64,000 nucleotides of DNA from Gammaproteobacteria bacterium 53_120_T64 (GTDB taxonomy: Bacteria > Pseudomonadota > Gammaproteobacteria > Pseudomonadales > Porticoccaceae), in NCBI GenBank assembly GCA_002162815.1, contig MAAT01000008.1:62001-126000 (forward strand). Reading direction: 5' to 3'. This document shows, one piece after another, positions 1-8,313 of the stretch (the first letter of the stretch is position 1; every line of letters starts with the position of its first letter). The position numbers were made by a program, and so were the translations under genes. The notes beneath the pieces are model-generated. The model ran no database searches and was not told the DNA's origin. It was given only the letters and a program-made list of their open reading frames with translations.

Positions 1-1
1 C

Positions 2-949
2 ATTATTTACCCCTATGTTGCCACGCGCCACGAGTACGACTTTAGCCGGCTCAGCAGCTGGCTTGAGCGCTACCAACGCGACTGGCAGGGACGGGTATTG
101 GTGCGTTATCACGCCAGCCTGGGGCTGCATCATCTCAGAGCTCACCACGGCGCGGCCTTGCACGTGCGCCAACAGGAGCAAACACGCCAGCTGTTTAGCG
201 AGTGGGTGCAAAGCAATGCCCGGCACTTTTATTGGTCGGCGACATCGCCGGCGGCGGCCCATGACCTAGCCCAATGGGGTGTTATCAGACACCCCGAGCA
301 CATGGCTATCGCCCCACCCTATATGGCCCTGCACTATGGTGCCCATGCCGAAAGGCGGGGCGAGGAAAACGGCAACGCCAAGCGGCAACAGCCCGCTGCA
401 AAGAGCCCTCGCAACAGCTCGGCTCATCAGCCTCAGGTATTGATTGTTGGCGACTTCCACCCCGGTACCGGGCACGCTCTGTTACTGGCCCTGCTCGCGG
501 ACTACCGCCAACGCTCGGCCGAGACGCCGTGCTTACACTTTATGGGTGGTGATATTGCAGGCCTTGGGGTCTACCGAGAAGATATAAAAGCACAGGTGCG
601 GCGGCTCAAACTCGAAGACTACGTGCAATTCACGCGCCTAAACTCGGCCCTCACCAGCGCCGATTATCTTACACACTACCGTAATGCCGACCTACTGCTG
701 GGCGTCGCCGCAGCGGAAGGCTATTTACCCGGGCACGTGCAAGCCCAGGCCATGGGTCTGGCGAGCCTGGTGCTTGAGCCCAGCATAAGCCCCCGCGAGG
801 GCGCCGACCGGGTGCAACAAGTGCTCACAGATAAAGCCTGTCAACGGCGTGTAGTGATCGACGGCTATCGCCATATTGCCCAGCACTTTAGTCATGACGG
901 CATTGAGCAGGCGCTGTTGAGCCAAGTGCTCAGCGCCCTCTGTCGCTAA
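2..949 (+). CDS. Glycosyltransferase, GT-B type (5' end outside window)
   Basis: The frame is already open at base 2, so the gene starts before the window; 315 residues are visible, ending in TAA. The C-terminal half looks like a GT-B glycosyltransferase: a strand starting QVLIVGDFHPGTGH, then YRNADLLLGVAAAEGY and QAMGLASLVLEPS, which occupy the places where GT4 enzymes hold the nucleotide-sugar donor. A TTG near base 98 could be read as a start, but coding-like sequence continues upstream of it. The next glycosyltransferase begins 24 bp later on the same strand, so this is probably the tail of a surface-polysaccharide operon entering from the left. Donor and acceptor sugars cannot be told. 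The family call rests on the C-terminal motifs only. Confidence 0.6.
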   Translation: MIYPYVATRHEYDFSRLSSWLERYQRDWQGRVLVRYHASLGLHHLRAHHGAALHVRQQEQTRQLFSEWVQSNARHFYWSATSPAAAHDLAQWGVIRHPEHMAIAPPYMALHYGAHAERRGEENGNAKRQQPAAKSPRNSSAHQPQVLIVGDFHPGTGHALLLALLADYRQRSAETPCLHFMGGDIAGLGVYREDIKAQVRRLKLEDYVQFTRLNSALTSADYLTHYRNADLLLGVAAAEGYLPGHVQAQAMGLASLVLEPSISPREGADRVQQVLTDKACQRRVVIDGYRHIAQHFSHDGIEQALLSQVLSALCR

Positions 950-973
950 TGGCCCGCGCCAAGGACGAGTAGA

Positions 974-2008
974 ATGAAAGTTGGCATTGCCACCGTACAA
1001 GTTCCCTTTATTAGTGGTGGCGCCGAGATACACGCCCGCCTGTTGAAAGAGCAATTGCTGTTGCGGGGTGTGGAGGCGGATATTATTAGCACGCCCTTTA
1101 AATGGTATCCGCCAAGGCAGATACTCGACCATATTAAGGCGGTTGAGCTGCTCGATTTGACGCAGGTGGCCGGGCAAAAAATCGATCGCTTAATCACCCT
1201 GAAATTTCCCATGTACTTTGCCCGCCACGACAATAAAGTCGGCTGGATACTGCATCAACACCGCCAGGCCTATGAGCTGTTCGGCGGTGCGCACAGCGAC
1301 CTGCACACCAGCCGGGAGGGGCGGCGGGTGTGCAAAAAAATACGCGCCCTGGATAGCCGCAAATTACCCGAGCACCAGCGCCTCTATACCAACTCAAAAA
1401 ATGTCGCCAAGCGTCTCAAGAAGTACAACGGTATCGATGCCCAGGCCCTGTACCACCCCCCCGAAGATTATCAGCAGCTGCACTGCGCAAGCTATCAGCC
1501 CTATATTCTGGTGCCCGGGCGCGCCGATGATATGAAACGGCAATTGTTAATGGTCGAGGCGCTAAGGCAATTGCCCGGCTTGTCACTGGTGATTATCGGC
1601 AACAGTAATACCCCCTATGGTGAAGCGCTCCAGCAAAAAGTACTGGCATGGGGTTTGGAGAAGCGCGTCGAAATTAAGGGCCATGTGTCACGGCAGGAAA
1701 AGACCCAGCTCTATGCCAATGCCCTGGCCGTGTATAACGGCGCCTATGAGGAGGACTACGGCTATATCACTCTGGAGGCTTTCTTTGCCGGCAAGCTGGT
1801 GATTACCCACAGTGACTCGGGCGGGCCGCTGGAGTTCGTTGTCGACGGGGAAAATGGCTTTATTACCGAGCCCAGCGCCACCGCCATTGCCCAGGCCCTA
1901 AAGGAACTCGACACGCAGCGAGCCGAACAGCTGGGCCAGGCCGGGCACCGAGCTATAGCGGCCCTGAATTTAAACTGGGACCACATTATTGGCCGCCTAC
2001 TGGCGTAA
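974..2008 (+). CDS. Glycosyltransferase family 4/1 protein
   Basis: 344 residues, a normal length for a GT-B retaining glycosyltransferase. The N-terminus has the nucleotide-fold start MKVGIATVQVPFISGGAE, where GG near residue 16 is the usual acceptor-side loop. The C-terminal domain shows YILVPGRADDMKR (about 178-190), LVIIGNSN, VEIKGHVSRQEK and the donor-site run YGYITLEAFFAGK with E-x7-E-like spacing, followed by ITHSDSGGPLEFV. It should transfer a sugar from a nucleotide donor onto a growing glycan at the cytoplasmic face of the inner membrane. It lies 24 bp after one glycosyltransferase and 45 bp before another on the same strand, consistent with one operon. Specificity is unknown. Confidence 0.85.
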   Translation: MKVGIATVQVPFISGGAEIHARLLKEQLLLRGVEADIISTPFKWYPPRQILDHIKAVELLDLTQVAGQKIDRLITLKFPMYFARHDNKVGWILHQHRQAYELFGGAHSDLHTSREGRRVCKKIRALDSRKLPEHQRLYTNSKNVAKRLKKYNGIDAQALYHPPEDYQQLHCASYQPYILVPGRADDMKRQLLMVEALRQLPGLSLVIIGNSNTPYGEALQQKVLAWGLEKRVEIKGHVSRQEKTQLYANALAVYNGAYEEDYGYITLEAFFAGKLVITHSDSGGPLEFVVDGENGFITEPSATAIAQALKELDTQRAEQLGQAGHRAIAALNLNWDHIIGRLLA

Positions 2009-2053
2009 CAGCAAACAACAGTGGCTGTGTATCGGCCTTGAAATGAGCACGCA

Positions 2054-3280
2054 ATGACCAAAGCAATGATTGCCTATGTATCGCCCCTACCCCCGAAGCG
2101 AACGGGTATTGCGCGCTACAGCCACCATCTTATTAAGGCGCTGCAAGATGCCCTCGCCGGTAGCGGCACCGAGCTGGCTATTTTCGATGACGCTGTCGAG
2201 CCCTGTAATGACTGGCAAAACGACTACCGCGCCGAGGAGCTTTTCAGCCTGCTGTTTGAGGCCGGTCGACGACGCCAATATCAGCAATTTATTTACCACT
2301 TCGGCAATAGCCCCGACTTTCACTTTACCCTGCTGCAATTACTGCGCGAACAGCCGGGCATTGTCGTGCTACACGACACGGTACTGTTTTACCTCACCAC
2401 CGGGCGCGGCGCGGCAGAGCTATGGCGTTCATTAAGTCACCAGAGCCATCAAAATGAGGTCGCCACCATGGCGGCGATACGCGAGGCCGCCCCCGGGCAC
2501 GATGTCGCACAATACCCCCACCCCGAGCACTACCCCGGCATTGATGAAATTCTGGCGCAAGCCACGGCGGTGGTCGTACACAGCCAACTGGCTGAAACCC
2601 GGGTGCGTGAGGCCGGCTACACAAGAGCGATTTATCAAGTGCCGCTCATCGACTACTGCCAACCCAGCACCGTTGCTATCGAGCAGGTCGAAAACCAGGC
2701 CATTAAATACCTTTATGCCCAGCAGCGTGACAACAATACCTTTGTTATTGGCGTCTTTGGTTTTGCCGGACAAACGAAGCGCCGCCAAAGTATTTTACAA
2801 GCCTTGGCCGAGCTACCCAAGGACGTTCAGGCACGGCTCAAACTACTGATTATTGGCGTCGACATTTACCAAGCAAATGTCACCGCTTTAGGGCTGTCGG
2901 AACTGGTGGTGTCGACCGGGTATATTAATGATGTCGACTACGACCAAGCCATGGCCCTGTGTGACATTATTATCAACCTACGCTACCCCTCGATGGGGGA
3001 AACCTCGGCGGTGCAAATTCAGGCGATGAGCGCGAAAAAGCCGACCATCGTCAGCAACCACGCCTGGTTTAGCGAGTTACCCGATAACAGCGTACACAAA
3101 ATTGGCGTTGGCGAAGCCGAGGTTGAAGGGCTAAAACAGGCGATAGGCACCCTACTCAATGACCGGGACTATCGCCGGCAACTCGGCCAAGCCGCTCAAG
3201 ACCATGTGCGCGAGGCACACTCACCACGCCGTGTCGCCCAACAGTGGCTGGATATTATCGGCACAAACCAAGCCCTATAA
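2054..3280 (+). CDS. Glycosyltransferase family 4/1 protein
   Basis: 408 residues. The N-terminus MIAYVSPLPPKRTGIARYS (from residue 5) is typical of GT4 enzymes of O-antigen and capsule clusters, where P-x-G-x-x-x-Y lies in the acceptor site. The C-terminal domain has FVIGVFGFAGQTKRR, LLIIGVD, VVSTGYINDVDYDQAMALCDI and the donor loop RYPSMGETSAVQIQAMSAKKP, with the family glutamate. No signal peptide or membrane segment is seen. It is the last gene of the rightward glycosyltransferase series. Its TAA overlaps by 6 nt the 3' end of a glycosyltransferase on the other strand, so two glycan operons meet tail to tail here. Sugar specificity is not predictable. Confidence 0.85.
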   Translation: MTKAMIAYVSPLPPKRTGIARYSHHLIKALQDALAGSGTELAIFDDAVEPCNDWQNDYRAEELFSLLFEAGRRRQYQQFIYHFGNSPDFHFTLLQLLREQPGIVVLHDTVLFYLTTGRGAAELWRSLSHQSHQNEVATMAAIREAAPGHDVAQYPHPEHYPGIDEILAQATAVVVHSQLAETRVREAGYTRAIYQVPLIDYCQPSTVAIEQVENQAIKYLYAQQRDNNTFVIGVFGFAGQTKRRQSILQALAELPKDVQARLKLLIIGVDIYQANVTALGLSELVVSTGYINDVDYDQAMALCDIIINLRYPSMGETSAVQIQAMSAKKPTIVSNHAWFSELPDNSVHKIGVGEAEVEGLKQAIGTLLNDRDYRRQLGQAAQDHVREAHSPRRVAQQWLDIIGTNQAL

Positions 3281-4696
3281 TAGCGCGCCAATGCGGTATA
3301 TTTCCTCACTCAACATTTCTGCGCTTTTTCCCCAGGTAAATTGCTCGGCGTCAAATGCGACCCTGTCAGGCGAGTGGGCACCCTCTTCGATAGCAATGAT
3401 TTTGCTCACCAAATCGCTCGGCTGATCTAAATCAAAATAGCCAATGCTGTCGCCACCCACCTCGCGATGAATCGGGGTATCACTGGCCAGCACGGCTAAC
3501 TGGTGATGCTGGGCTTCGATAATGGGTAAACCAAAACCCTCGACATAGGAGGGAAAGACCAAGGATTTACTGTTTTTATAGCAATACACCAGCTCACCAT
3601 CGTCGAGATCGTGCCAAAGGAACAACTGCCGGTTAAACTCGGGGTGCTCTGTAATACGCGCTAAGAGCTCGTCAACTTTCCAGCCGACACGGCCAACAAT
3701 ATGTAATTTCAGCTGGTAGCCTCGACGCCACAACTCACTAAAGGCGTCGATCAGATAGCGATGGTTTTTTCTCGGTTCAATGGTGCTGACAATGAGATAG
3801 CTATCTTGCCGAGAGATATTGGCGACTAATTGCGCGCGGGCACTTTCCTCATGCTGTACAACATCGGCACCGAGATAAAAATAGCCGAGGCGGTCATTGG
3901 CCAAGGTCGAGTTGATGCCACTGACGTAGGTATCTAAGCTCGCGCGCACGGTTTGAGAAATCGAGATATAGCCGTCGACCTTATCCTTACCCTGCTGAAA
4001 CCAGTCATTAAAAACATCACACAGGGCCTGCTCGCAAAACTGTGGGTGAGTAATGGGAATAAGGTCGTAAATAACGGCAATCACCCCAGCGCCATTTTTT
4101 TTAGCCTTGGTTATTGCCTCCCATGCCGGCAGGTGCCAAGAAGAATCGAGCATTAAAATAACATCGCCGCTGGCAAAGCTTAATGCCTTGGGCCCAACTG
4201 CAAGTGGTAGCTCTTCTGTCAGTTCCGGTTTAGCGCCCAGAAATACTCTGAGGGTCAGTAAATAAATGATGCCGCTCAAGCCAAATTCATGGCGCGAGGC
4301 CGACAAGAATTTATGTAGCGGTGCCCAGCTTATTCGCGCCAACACGGCGGCGCGAAAAACGCGCAAATAGTGCATACCACGGGCTCTTAGAGCGGAGGGG
4401 GGCACTGCCTCTGGCGTATTATCAATGATTTGGCTCTGTGCTAACGCCACTTTTTCCAGCGTCTCAGCGGCCTCCTCGGCCTCTTCAGTAGGCAGGTCAT
4501 CGTCGACGACTCTCAAATCGGGCATCGCATCAAGGCGATAGAATTGACCACCTTCGATAGTCACTAAAGTAATGCCCGCACCATTGGATAAATGCCCGCC
4601 CAGCTCGGCAATAATTTTTCTAACGACACGCTGAATGCCAGTATTGAGATCAGAACTCGCGGTATGGGTGCATTCAATATAGAGGTGCTTAATCAT
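3275..4696 (-). CDS. Glycosyltransferase family 4/1 protein, long form
   Basis: 473 residues from the ATG at 4696, which overlaps the stop of the upstream reductase as ATGA; a GTG at 4714 is also in frame but has the weaker context. The C-terminal half is a GT4 domain: YLIVSTIEPRKNH, LHIVGRVGWK, FLWHDLDDGELVYCYKNSK and the donor loop SYVEGFGLPIIEAQ with E-x7-E. The N-terminal half is longer than usual and carries ECTHTASSDLNTGIQRVVR, a GxxR-type acceptor motif also found in enzymes of D-rhamnan synthesis. It follows gmd and the reductase directly, so a GDP-rhamnose-type donor is plausible but inferred. It is the last gene of the eight-gene leftward series. Confidence 0.8.
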   Translation of the reverse strand: MIKHLYIECTHTASSDLNTGIQRVVRKIIAELGGHLSNGAGITLVTIEGGQFYRLDAMPDLRVVDDDLPTEEAEEAAETLEKVALAQSQIIDNTPEAVPPSALRARGMHYLRVFRAAVLARISWAPLHKFLSASRHEFGLSGIIYLLTLRVFLGAKPELTEELPLAVGPKALSFASGDVILMLDSSWHLPAWEAITKAKKNGAGVIAVIYDLIPITHPQFCEQALCDVFNDWFQQGKDKVDGYISISQTVRASLDTYVSGINSTLANDRLGYFYLGADVVQHEESARAQLVANISRQDSYLIVSTIEPRKNHRYLIDAFSELWRRGYQLKLHIVGRVGWKVDELLARITEHPEFNRQLFLWHDLDDGELVYCYKNSKSLVFPSYVEGFGLPIIEAQHHQLAVLASDTPIHREVGGDSIGYFDLDQPSDLVSKIIAIEEGAHSPDRVAFDAEQFTWGKSAEMLSEEIYRIGALL

Positions 4697-5562
4697 GAAG
4701 CTTGTAGCATCCACGTTAATGTATCTTTAAATACCGGGGGCGCATGTAACTCCGATAGCTGTTGATAAAGCCGGGCATTGTCACCGCACTGGCGGACAAT
4801 ATCGGCCTGCCTAACAAAATCGGGGTTCACGGTAACCGTCATTGTGTGCCCGCTGAGCTGTTCCAAGGTGGCGATAATGTCGCGGATGCTGAGCAGGCTA
4901 CCGGAGCAAAGATTAACAATGGCGAGACCTGAGTCACTGGCCGCCAATAACTGGCTATAGGCTCGACTGATCCAGCGCACGTCGGAAAAATCCCGCCAAA
5001 TATCGATATTGCCCAGCTCGATGCTCGGCGCTCGGCGTTGAAAATGGGCGACAATTTTGGGTACTAGGAATTTATCCTTTTGCCCCCGACCAGTGTAGTT
5101 AAAGGGCCGGGTAATGGTGATATTGAGGCGCTCGGCATAGGTGCGGGCGATCTGTTCCATCGCCCATTTACTACAGCCGTAGTGATTCACTGGGTTGGGT
5201 GGGCAACTCTCATCAATGCGCTCGCGCTCTTGGCTGCCGTAAATATTGGCGCTGCTGGCTAAGATAATATGCTTGGGAGGCTGCCGCAGTTTTAAGCTAG
5301 CGGCTAAGATATTTTCTGGACCCAAACAGTTGACCCCATAAATCGTCGCATCGCCACCATCGGGAACAAAGCTCAGCGCCGCGAGGTTAATAATATACTG
5401 CGGCTGAATCGCGGCCATCGCCCTGTCGACAGCGGCGGCGTCGGTAATATCGACGCGGCTGACATCGACGCGATAACCGTCCTGCTCCAGTGTCGGGCGT
5501 AAATAGTGGCCGGTAAAACTGTCGGCGCCGATCAGCCAGACACAATCCCTTGTCTGAGCCAT
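4693..5562 (-). CDS. GDP-6-deoxy-D-mannose reductase-like NAD(P)-dependent SDR
   Basis: 289 residues from the ATG at 5562, one base after the gmd stop; a longer frame reaching 5595 would overlap gmd. It is an extended SDR. The nucleotide loop reads IGADSFTG (the usual GxxGxxG has S in place of the middle G), followed by NLAALSFV, LASSANIYGS and the active-site YGCSK. RPFNYTGRGQ and ELGNIDIWRDFSDV match the sugar-binding part of GDP-sugar reductases. The expected reaction reduces GDP-4-keto-6-deoxymannose, made by the adjacent Gmd, to GDP-D-rhamnose in the cytoplasm. A GDP-L-fucose-type product is less likely because the protein resembles Rmd rather than the fucose synthase family. The exact product is inference. 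Confidence 0.75.
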   Translation of the reverse strand: MAQTRDCVWLIGADSFTGHYLRPTLEQDGYRVDVSRVDITDAAAVDRAMAAIQPQYIINLAALSFVPDGGDATIYGVNCLGPENILAASLKLRQPPKHIILASSANIYGSQERERIDESCPPNPVNHYGCSKWAMEQIARTYAERLNITITRPFNYTGRGQKDKFLVPKIVAHFQRRAPSIELGNIDIWRDFSDVRWISRAYSQLLAASDSGLAIVNLCSGSLLSIRDIIATLEQLSGHTMTVTVNPDFVRQADIVRQCGDNARLYQQLSELHAPPVFKDTLTWMLQAS

Positions 5563-5563
5563 A

Positions 5564-6598
5564 TTAAAAATCCCGACCCGAGGCCAACTTTTCAATATCG
5601 CTGGCCACCATCATTCCACACAGGTCACTGAGCCGGGTTTGCGGCTTCCAACCGAGTATTTTTTCGGCCTTGCTGTAATCGCCAATCAATAACTCGACTT
5701 CGGCGGGGCGATAAAACTTGGGGTTAATTTGCACCAGCAGTTGCCCCGTTGTGGCGTGATGGGCCTTTTCCTGCTCGGCCTCGCCACTCCACGCCAATGG
5801 CATATCGACAGCGGCAAAAGCCAGGGTGACAAATTCACGGACCGTGTTGGTCTCGTTGGTCGCCAGCACAAAGGTGTCCGGGGTATCGTGCTGCAGCATG
5901 CGGTACATGCCCTCGACATACTCTTTAGCAAAGCCCCAGTCGCGCTTGGCATCGATGTTGCCAAGCTCCAGCGGGGTACTATCGCCCGCAGCGATACGCG
6001 CCACTTTGTCGGTGATCTTGCGGGTCACAAATTCACGGCCGCGCAGGGGCGACTCGTGGTTAAAAAGGATGCCACTGCTGGCAAACATGTCGTAGGACTC
6101 GCGATAGTTAACCACCGACCAGTGGGCAAATAGCTTGGCCACGGCGTAGGGACTGCGCGGGTAAAACGGCGTTGTCTCCGACTGGGGAATGGCCTGTACG
6201 CAGCCGTAAAGCTCTGAGGTACTGGCCTGATAGAAGCGGATGTTTTTATCCACGATGCGAATCGCCTCGAGCATATTGAGCGCGCCAATACCGGTAATTT
6301 CAGCGGTGGTTTGGGGCTGCTCAAAAGACACACCAACAAAGCTTTGCGCGGCCAGATTGTAAACCTCTTCGGGTTTGTATTTCTGAATCAAACGAATGCT
6401 GTTGCCCTGGTCCGTGAGGTCGTGTTCGACCAGCTCCAGATTGGCATGGGCCGCGATACCGAGGGACTCCAGGCGCCAAAAGTTGACCGTGCTGGTACGA
6501 CGGTAAGTACCGACAACCTTGTAACCCTTATCAAGCAGTAACTCTGCCAGGTAAGCGCCATCCTGGCCGGTAATACCGGTAATCATCGCTATCTTCAA
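5564..6598 (-). CDS. gmd: GDP-mannose 4,6-dehydratase
   Basis: 344 residues, the normal length. It converts GDP-D-mannose to GDP-4-keto-6-deoxy-D-mannose using bound NADP(H), the first committed step to GDP-rhamnose, GDP-fucose and related sugars. Seen in sequence: [19 protein letters not shown] at the N-terminus (Rossmann loop), [23 protein letters not shown] with the catalytic Thr/Ser and Glu, [10 protein letters not shown] with the Tyr-Lys pair, and [20 protein letters not shown]. The family assignment is clear. It lies one base before the reductase gene and 74 bp after a small membrane-protein gene, all leftward, placing nucleotide-sugar synthesis in the same transcription unit as the type I secretion genes upstream. 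Confidence 0.95.
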   Translation of the reverse strand: MKIAMITGITGQDGAYLAELLLDKGYKVVGTYRRTSTVNFWRLESLGIAAHANLELVEHDLTDQGNSIRLIQKYKPEEVYNLAAQSFVGVSFEQPQTTAEITGIGALNMLEAIRIVDKNIRFYQASTSELYGCVQAIPQSETTPFYPRSPYAVAKLFAHWSVVNYRESYDMFASSGILFNHESPLRGREFVTRKITDKVARIAAGDSTPLELGNIDAKRDWGFAKEYVEGMYRMLQHDTPDTFVLATNETNTVREFVTLAFAAVDMPLAWSGEAEQEKAHHATTGQLLVQINPKFYRPAEVELLIGDYSKAEKILGWKPQTRLSDLCGMMVASDIEKLASGRDF

Positions 6599-6672
6599 TT
6601 GCCTAACTCCATTTGTACCAGGGCAGTGCGCCCCTATTGATTCAATTTAAAGCGTGTGAACGCCGATAAACA

Positions 6673-6954
6673 TTAGCTTTCGAGTAAGGTAAACCACACC
6701 GCGCTCAACACCATAAATACCACTAAACCGGCCACAATACCCAGCACATTGGCAAGCATGTCATACCAACAAAAGCCGGAACCGTAGCGTTGATCCCAGC
6801 ACTCCTTGAGAAGGCCAATCAGCAGCGCCAAGGTAATACTCAAGGTCACCGGCAACCAGGGTAAAAATAAAAACTGTAAACAAAAGCACACCCAAAAGTG
6901 CTTGAGCTTGTCCTGTTCTGCCAGCTTTGAGCGCAGCGCACTGAAAGCGATCAC
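6673..6954 (-). CDS. Small YfiM/VanZ-like membrane protein
   Basis: 93 residues with two or three hydrophobic segments (about 20-36, 37-49 and 65-90). The pattern DKLKHF, then KECWDQRYG and D-M-L-A-N-V-L-G resembles the YfiM/DUF2279 and VanZ-like small membrane proteins, whose conserved D, K-H, E, D and N-x-x-G lie at helix ends. Function in this family is poorly defined. It sits 16 bp after a glycosyltransferase gene and before gmd, so it is co-directional with glycan and secretion genes. A role in handling a lipid-linked or phosphate-containing intermediate is possible but unsupported by anything beyond position. Confidence 0.65.
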   Translation of the reverse strand: MIAFSALRSKLAEQDKLKHFWVCFCLQFLFLPWLPVTLSITLALLIGLLKECWDQRYGSGFCWYDMLANVLGIVAGLVVFMVLSAVWFTLLES

Positions 6955-6970
6955 CGCTTCGACAAGCTAG

Positions 6971-8257
6971 TTAACATTGCGTCGACGCGCCTCGGCGCAA
7001 AATACTGGCCGTATTGAGCAGGCTATCGGCAGCGCTGAGCCAACTATAATTGGCACTCACCGCGCGTGCTGCCGCACAGCCTTGCGCGCTACTGCCGAGT
7101 TCGCCCAGTAATTTATTTAGCCCGGCGCTAATACTGTCAATATCTTCGGGGTCAACCAATTCGGCACAACCGTCTGCCACTTCCGGCATGCTGGCACAAT
7201 TGGAGGTCAGCACCGGTAGACCACTGGCCATAGCCTCGGCGACCGGCATACCAAAACCCTCATACAGGGAGACGTAGGCAAAGGCGCTGGCACTTTGATA
7301 GAGGTGGGGAATCACCGCCTGGGGCACATAGCCAAGTTTTATCACCTCTCCTCGAGACTCTAACCGCGCTATAAGGTCATCGGTTTCAGCATGATTCCAG
7401 CCCTGCCCCCCCACCAATACCAGTGGAAACTGTTGCCGCAGGGTAGGCGCTAACTTCGCGTAGGCCTGAATTAAAGCCTTCAGATTTTTGCGTGGTTCAA
7501 GCGTGCCCAGGGACAATAAATATTGCGCCGGCAGCCGATATTGTTGCTTCACTAGGGCCAGCTCATCCCGTGTATATCGACAGTGAAAGCTTGCCGCCAC
7601 ACCGGGGTAAACCACGCTAATACGCTCGGCAGGCACTCCATAGACAGAAACAATTTCAGCCTTACTGAAATGGGAAACCGTCATAATATGGTCGGCCTTC
7701 TCCAACGTGCTGGTGAGACCATCCGCCAACCAACGCAGGCGCTCCGGCGGATGAAACTGGGGGAAACGCTCATGGGATAGATCGTACACAGAGACCATCG
7801 AGGGGCCTCGCGTTTCACCGAGAATAAAGTTCGGCTGCCAATAAATGCTGCCCTGGGTTTGCGCCGAGGCACGGGCAATCCGCTTGTTCTGTAAATTGCT
7901 GCGCAGCCGACGCGCACCGGGAATGCGTTTGATGACATTTTTAGCCAGTGGTAGGGCTCGTTGCAGAACAGTGGAATAGTTAGAGGCTCGACTATCAAGC
8001 GGCGCGTCGACAGCCGCCAACAAAGTGTGCAACGCCTGGGGCTCATAGTGGCGCAGGTCATTAAAGCCACGCAGCTCGACTCGCTCCGGTTGTTGTGCCA
8101 ACTGAAAAAGTATTTCCAGTGTATAGCGGCCAATACCGGTCAGCGGTGCCTGCAGTGAGCTCACATCGACCAATAAATCGAGGGGCAGTGCCGGCCGATG
8201 ATTCACCGCATTATCCTCTGCCAATGAATCTTCTTTACGTGCATACACTCCCGTCAC
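6971..8257 (-). CDS. Glycosyltransferase family 4/1 protein
   Basis: 428 residues from a GTG at 8257 preceded by GAGAG; other GTG codons slightly downstream are possible. The N-terminal domain begins LLVDVSSLQAPLTGIGRYT, the acceptor-side G-I-G-R-Y motif of many GT4 mannosyl- and rhamnosyltransferases. The C-terminal domain has YLLSLGTLEPRKNLKALI, LVLVGGQGWNH, VIKLGYVPQAVIPHLY and the donor loop SLYEGFGMPVAEAMASG with E-x7-E. It would act at the cytoplasmic side of the inner membrane. It begins 56 bp after the TolC-like gene and ends 16 bp before the small membrane-protein gene, within the eight-gene leftward series. The donor may be the GDP-deoxyhexose made by the downstream gmd/reductase pair; that is inference. 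Confidence 0.88.
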   Translation of the reverse strand: MTGVYARKEDSLAEDNAVNHRPALPLDLLVDVSSLQAPLTGIGRYTLEILFQLAQQPERVELRGFNDLRHYEPQALHTLLAAVDAPLDSRASNYSTVLQRALPLAKNVIKRIPGARRLRSNLQNKRIARASAQTQGSIYWQPNFILGETRGPSMVSVYDLSHERFPQFHPPERLRWLADGLTSTLEKADHIMTVSHFSKAEIVSVYGVPAERISVVYPGVAASFHCRYTRDELALVKQQYRLPAQYLLSLGTLEPRKNLKALIQAYAKLAPTLRQQFPLVLVGGQGWNHAETDDLIARLESRGEVIKLGYVPQAVIPHLYQSASAFAYVSLYEGFGMPVAEAMASGLPVLTSNCASMPEVADGCAELVDPEDIDSISAGLNKLLGELGSSAQGCAAARAVSANYSWLSAADSLLNTASILRRGASTQC

Positions 8258-8313
8258 TCAACTCTCATTATTCAAAGCAAACTCAGTGCCCAGACACGGC
8301 ACAATCCTTAAAA

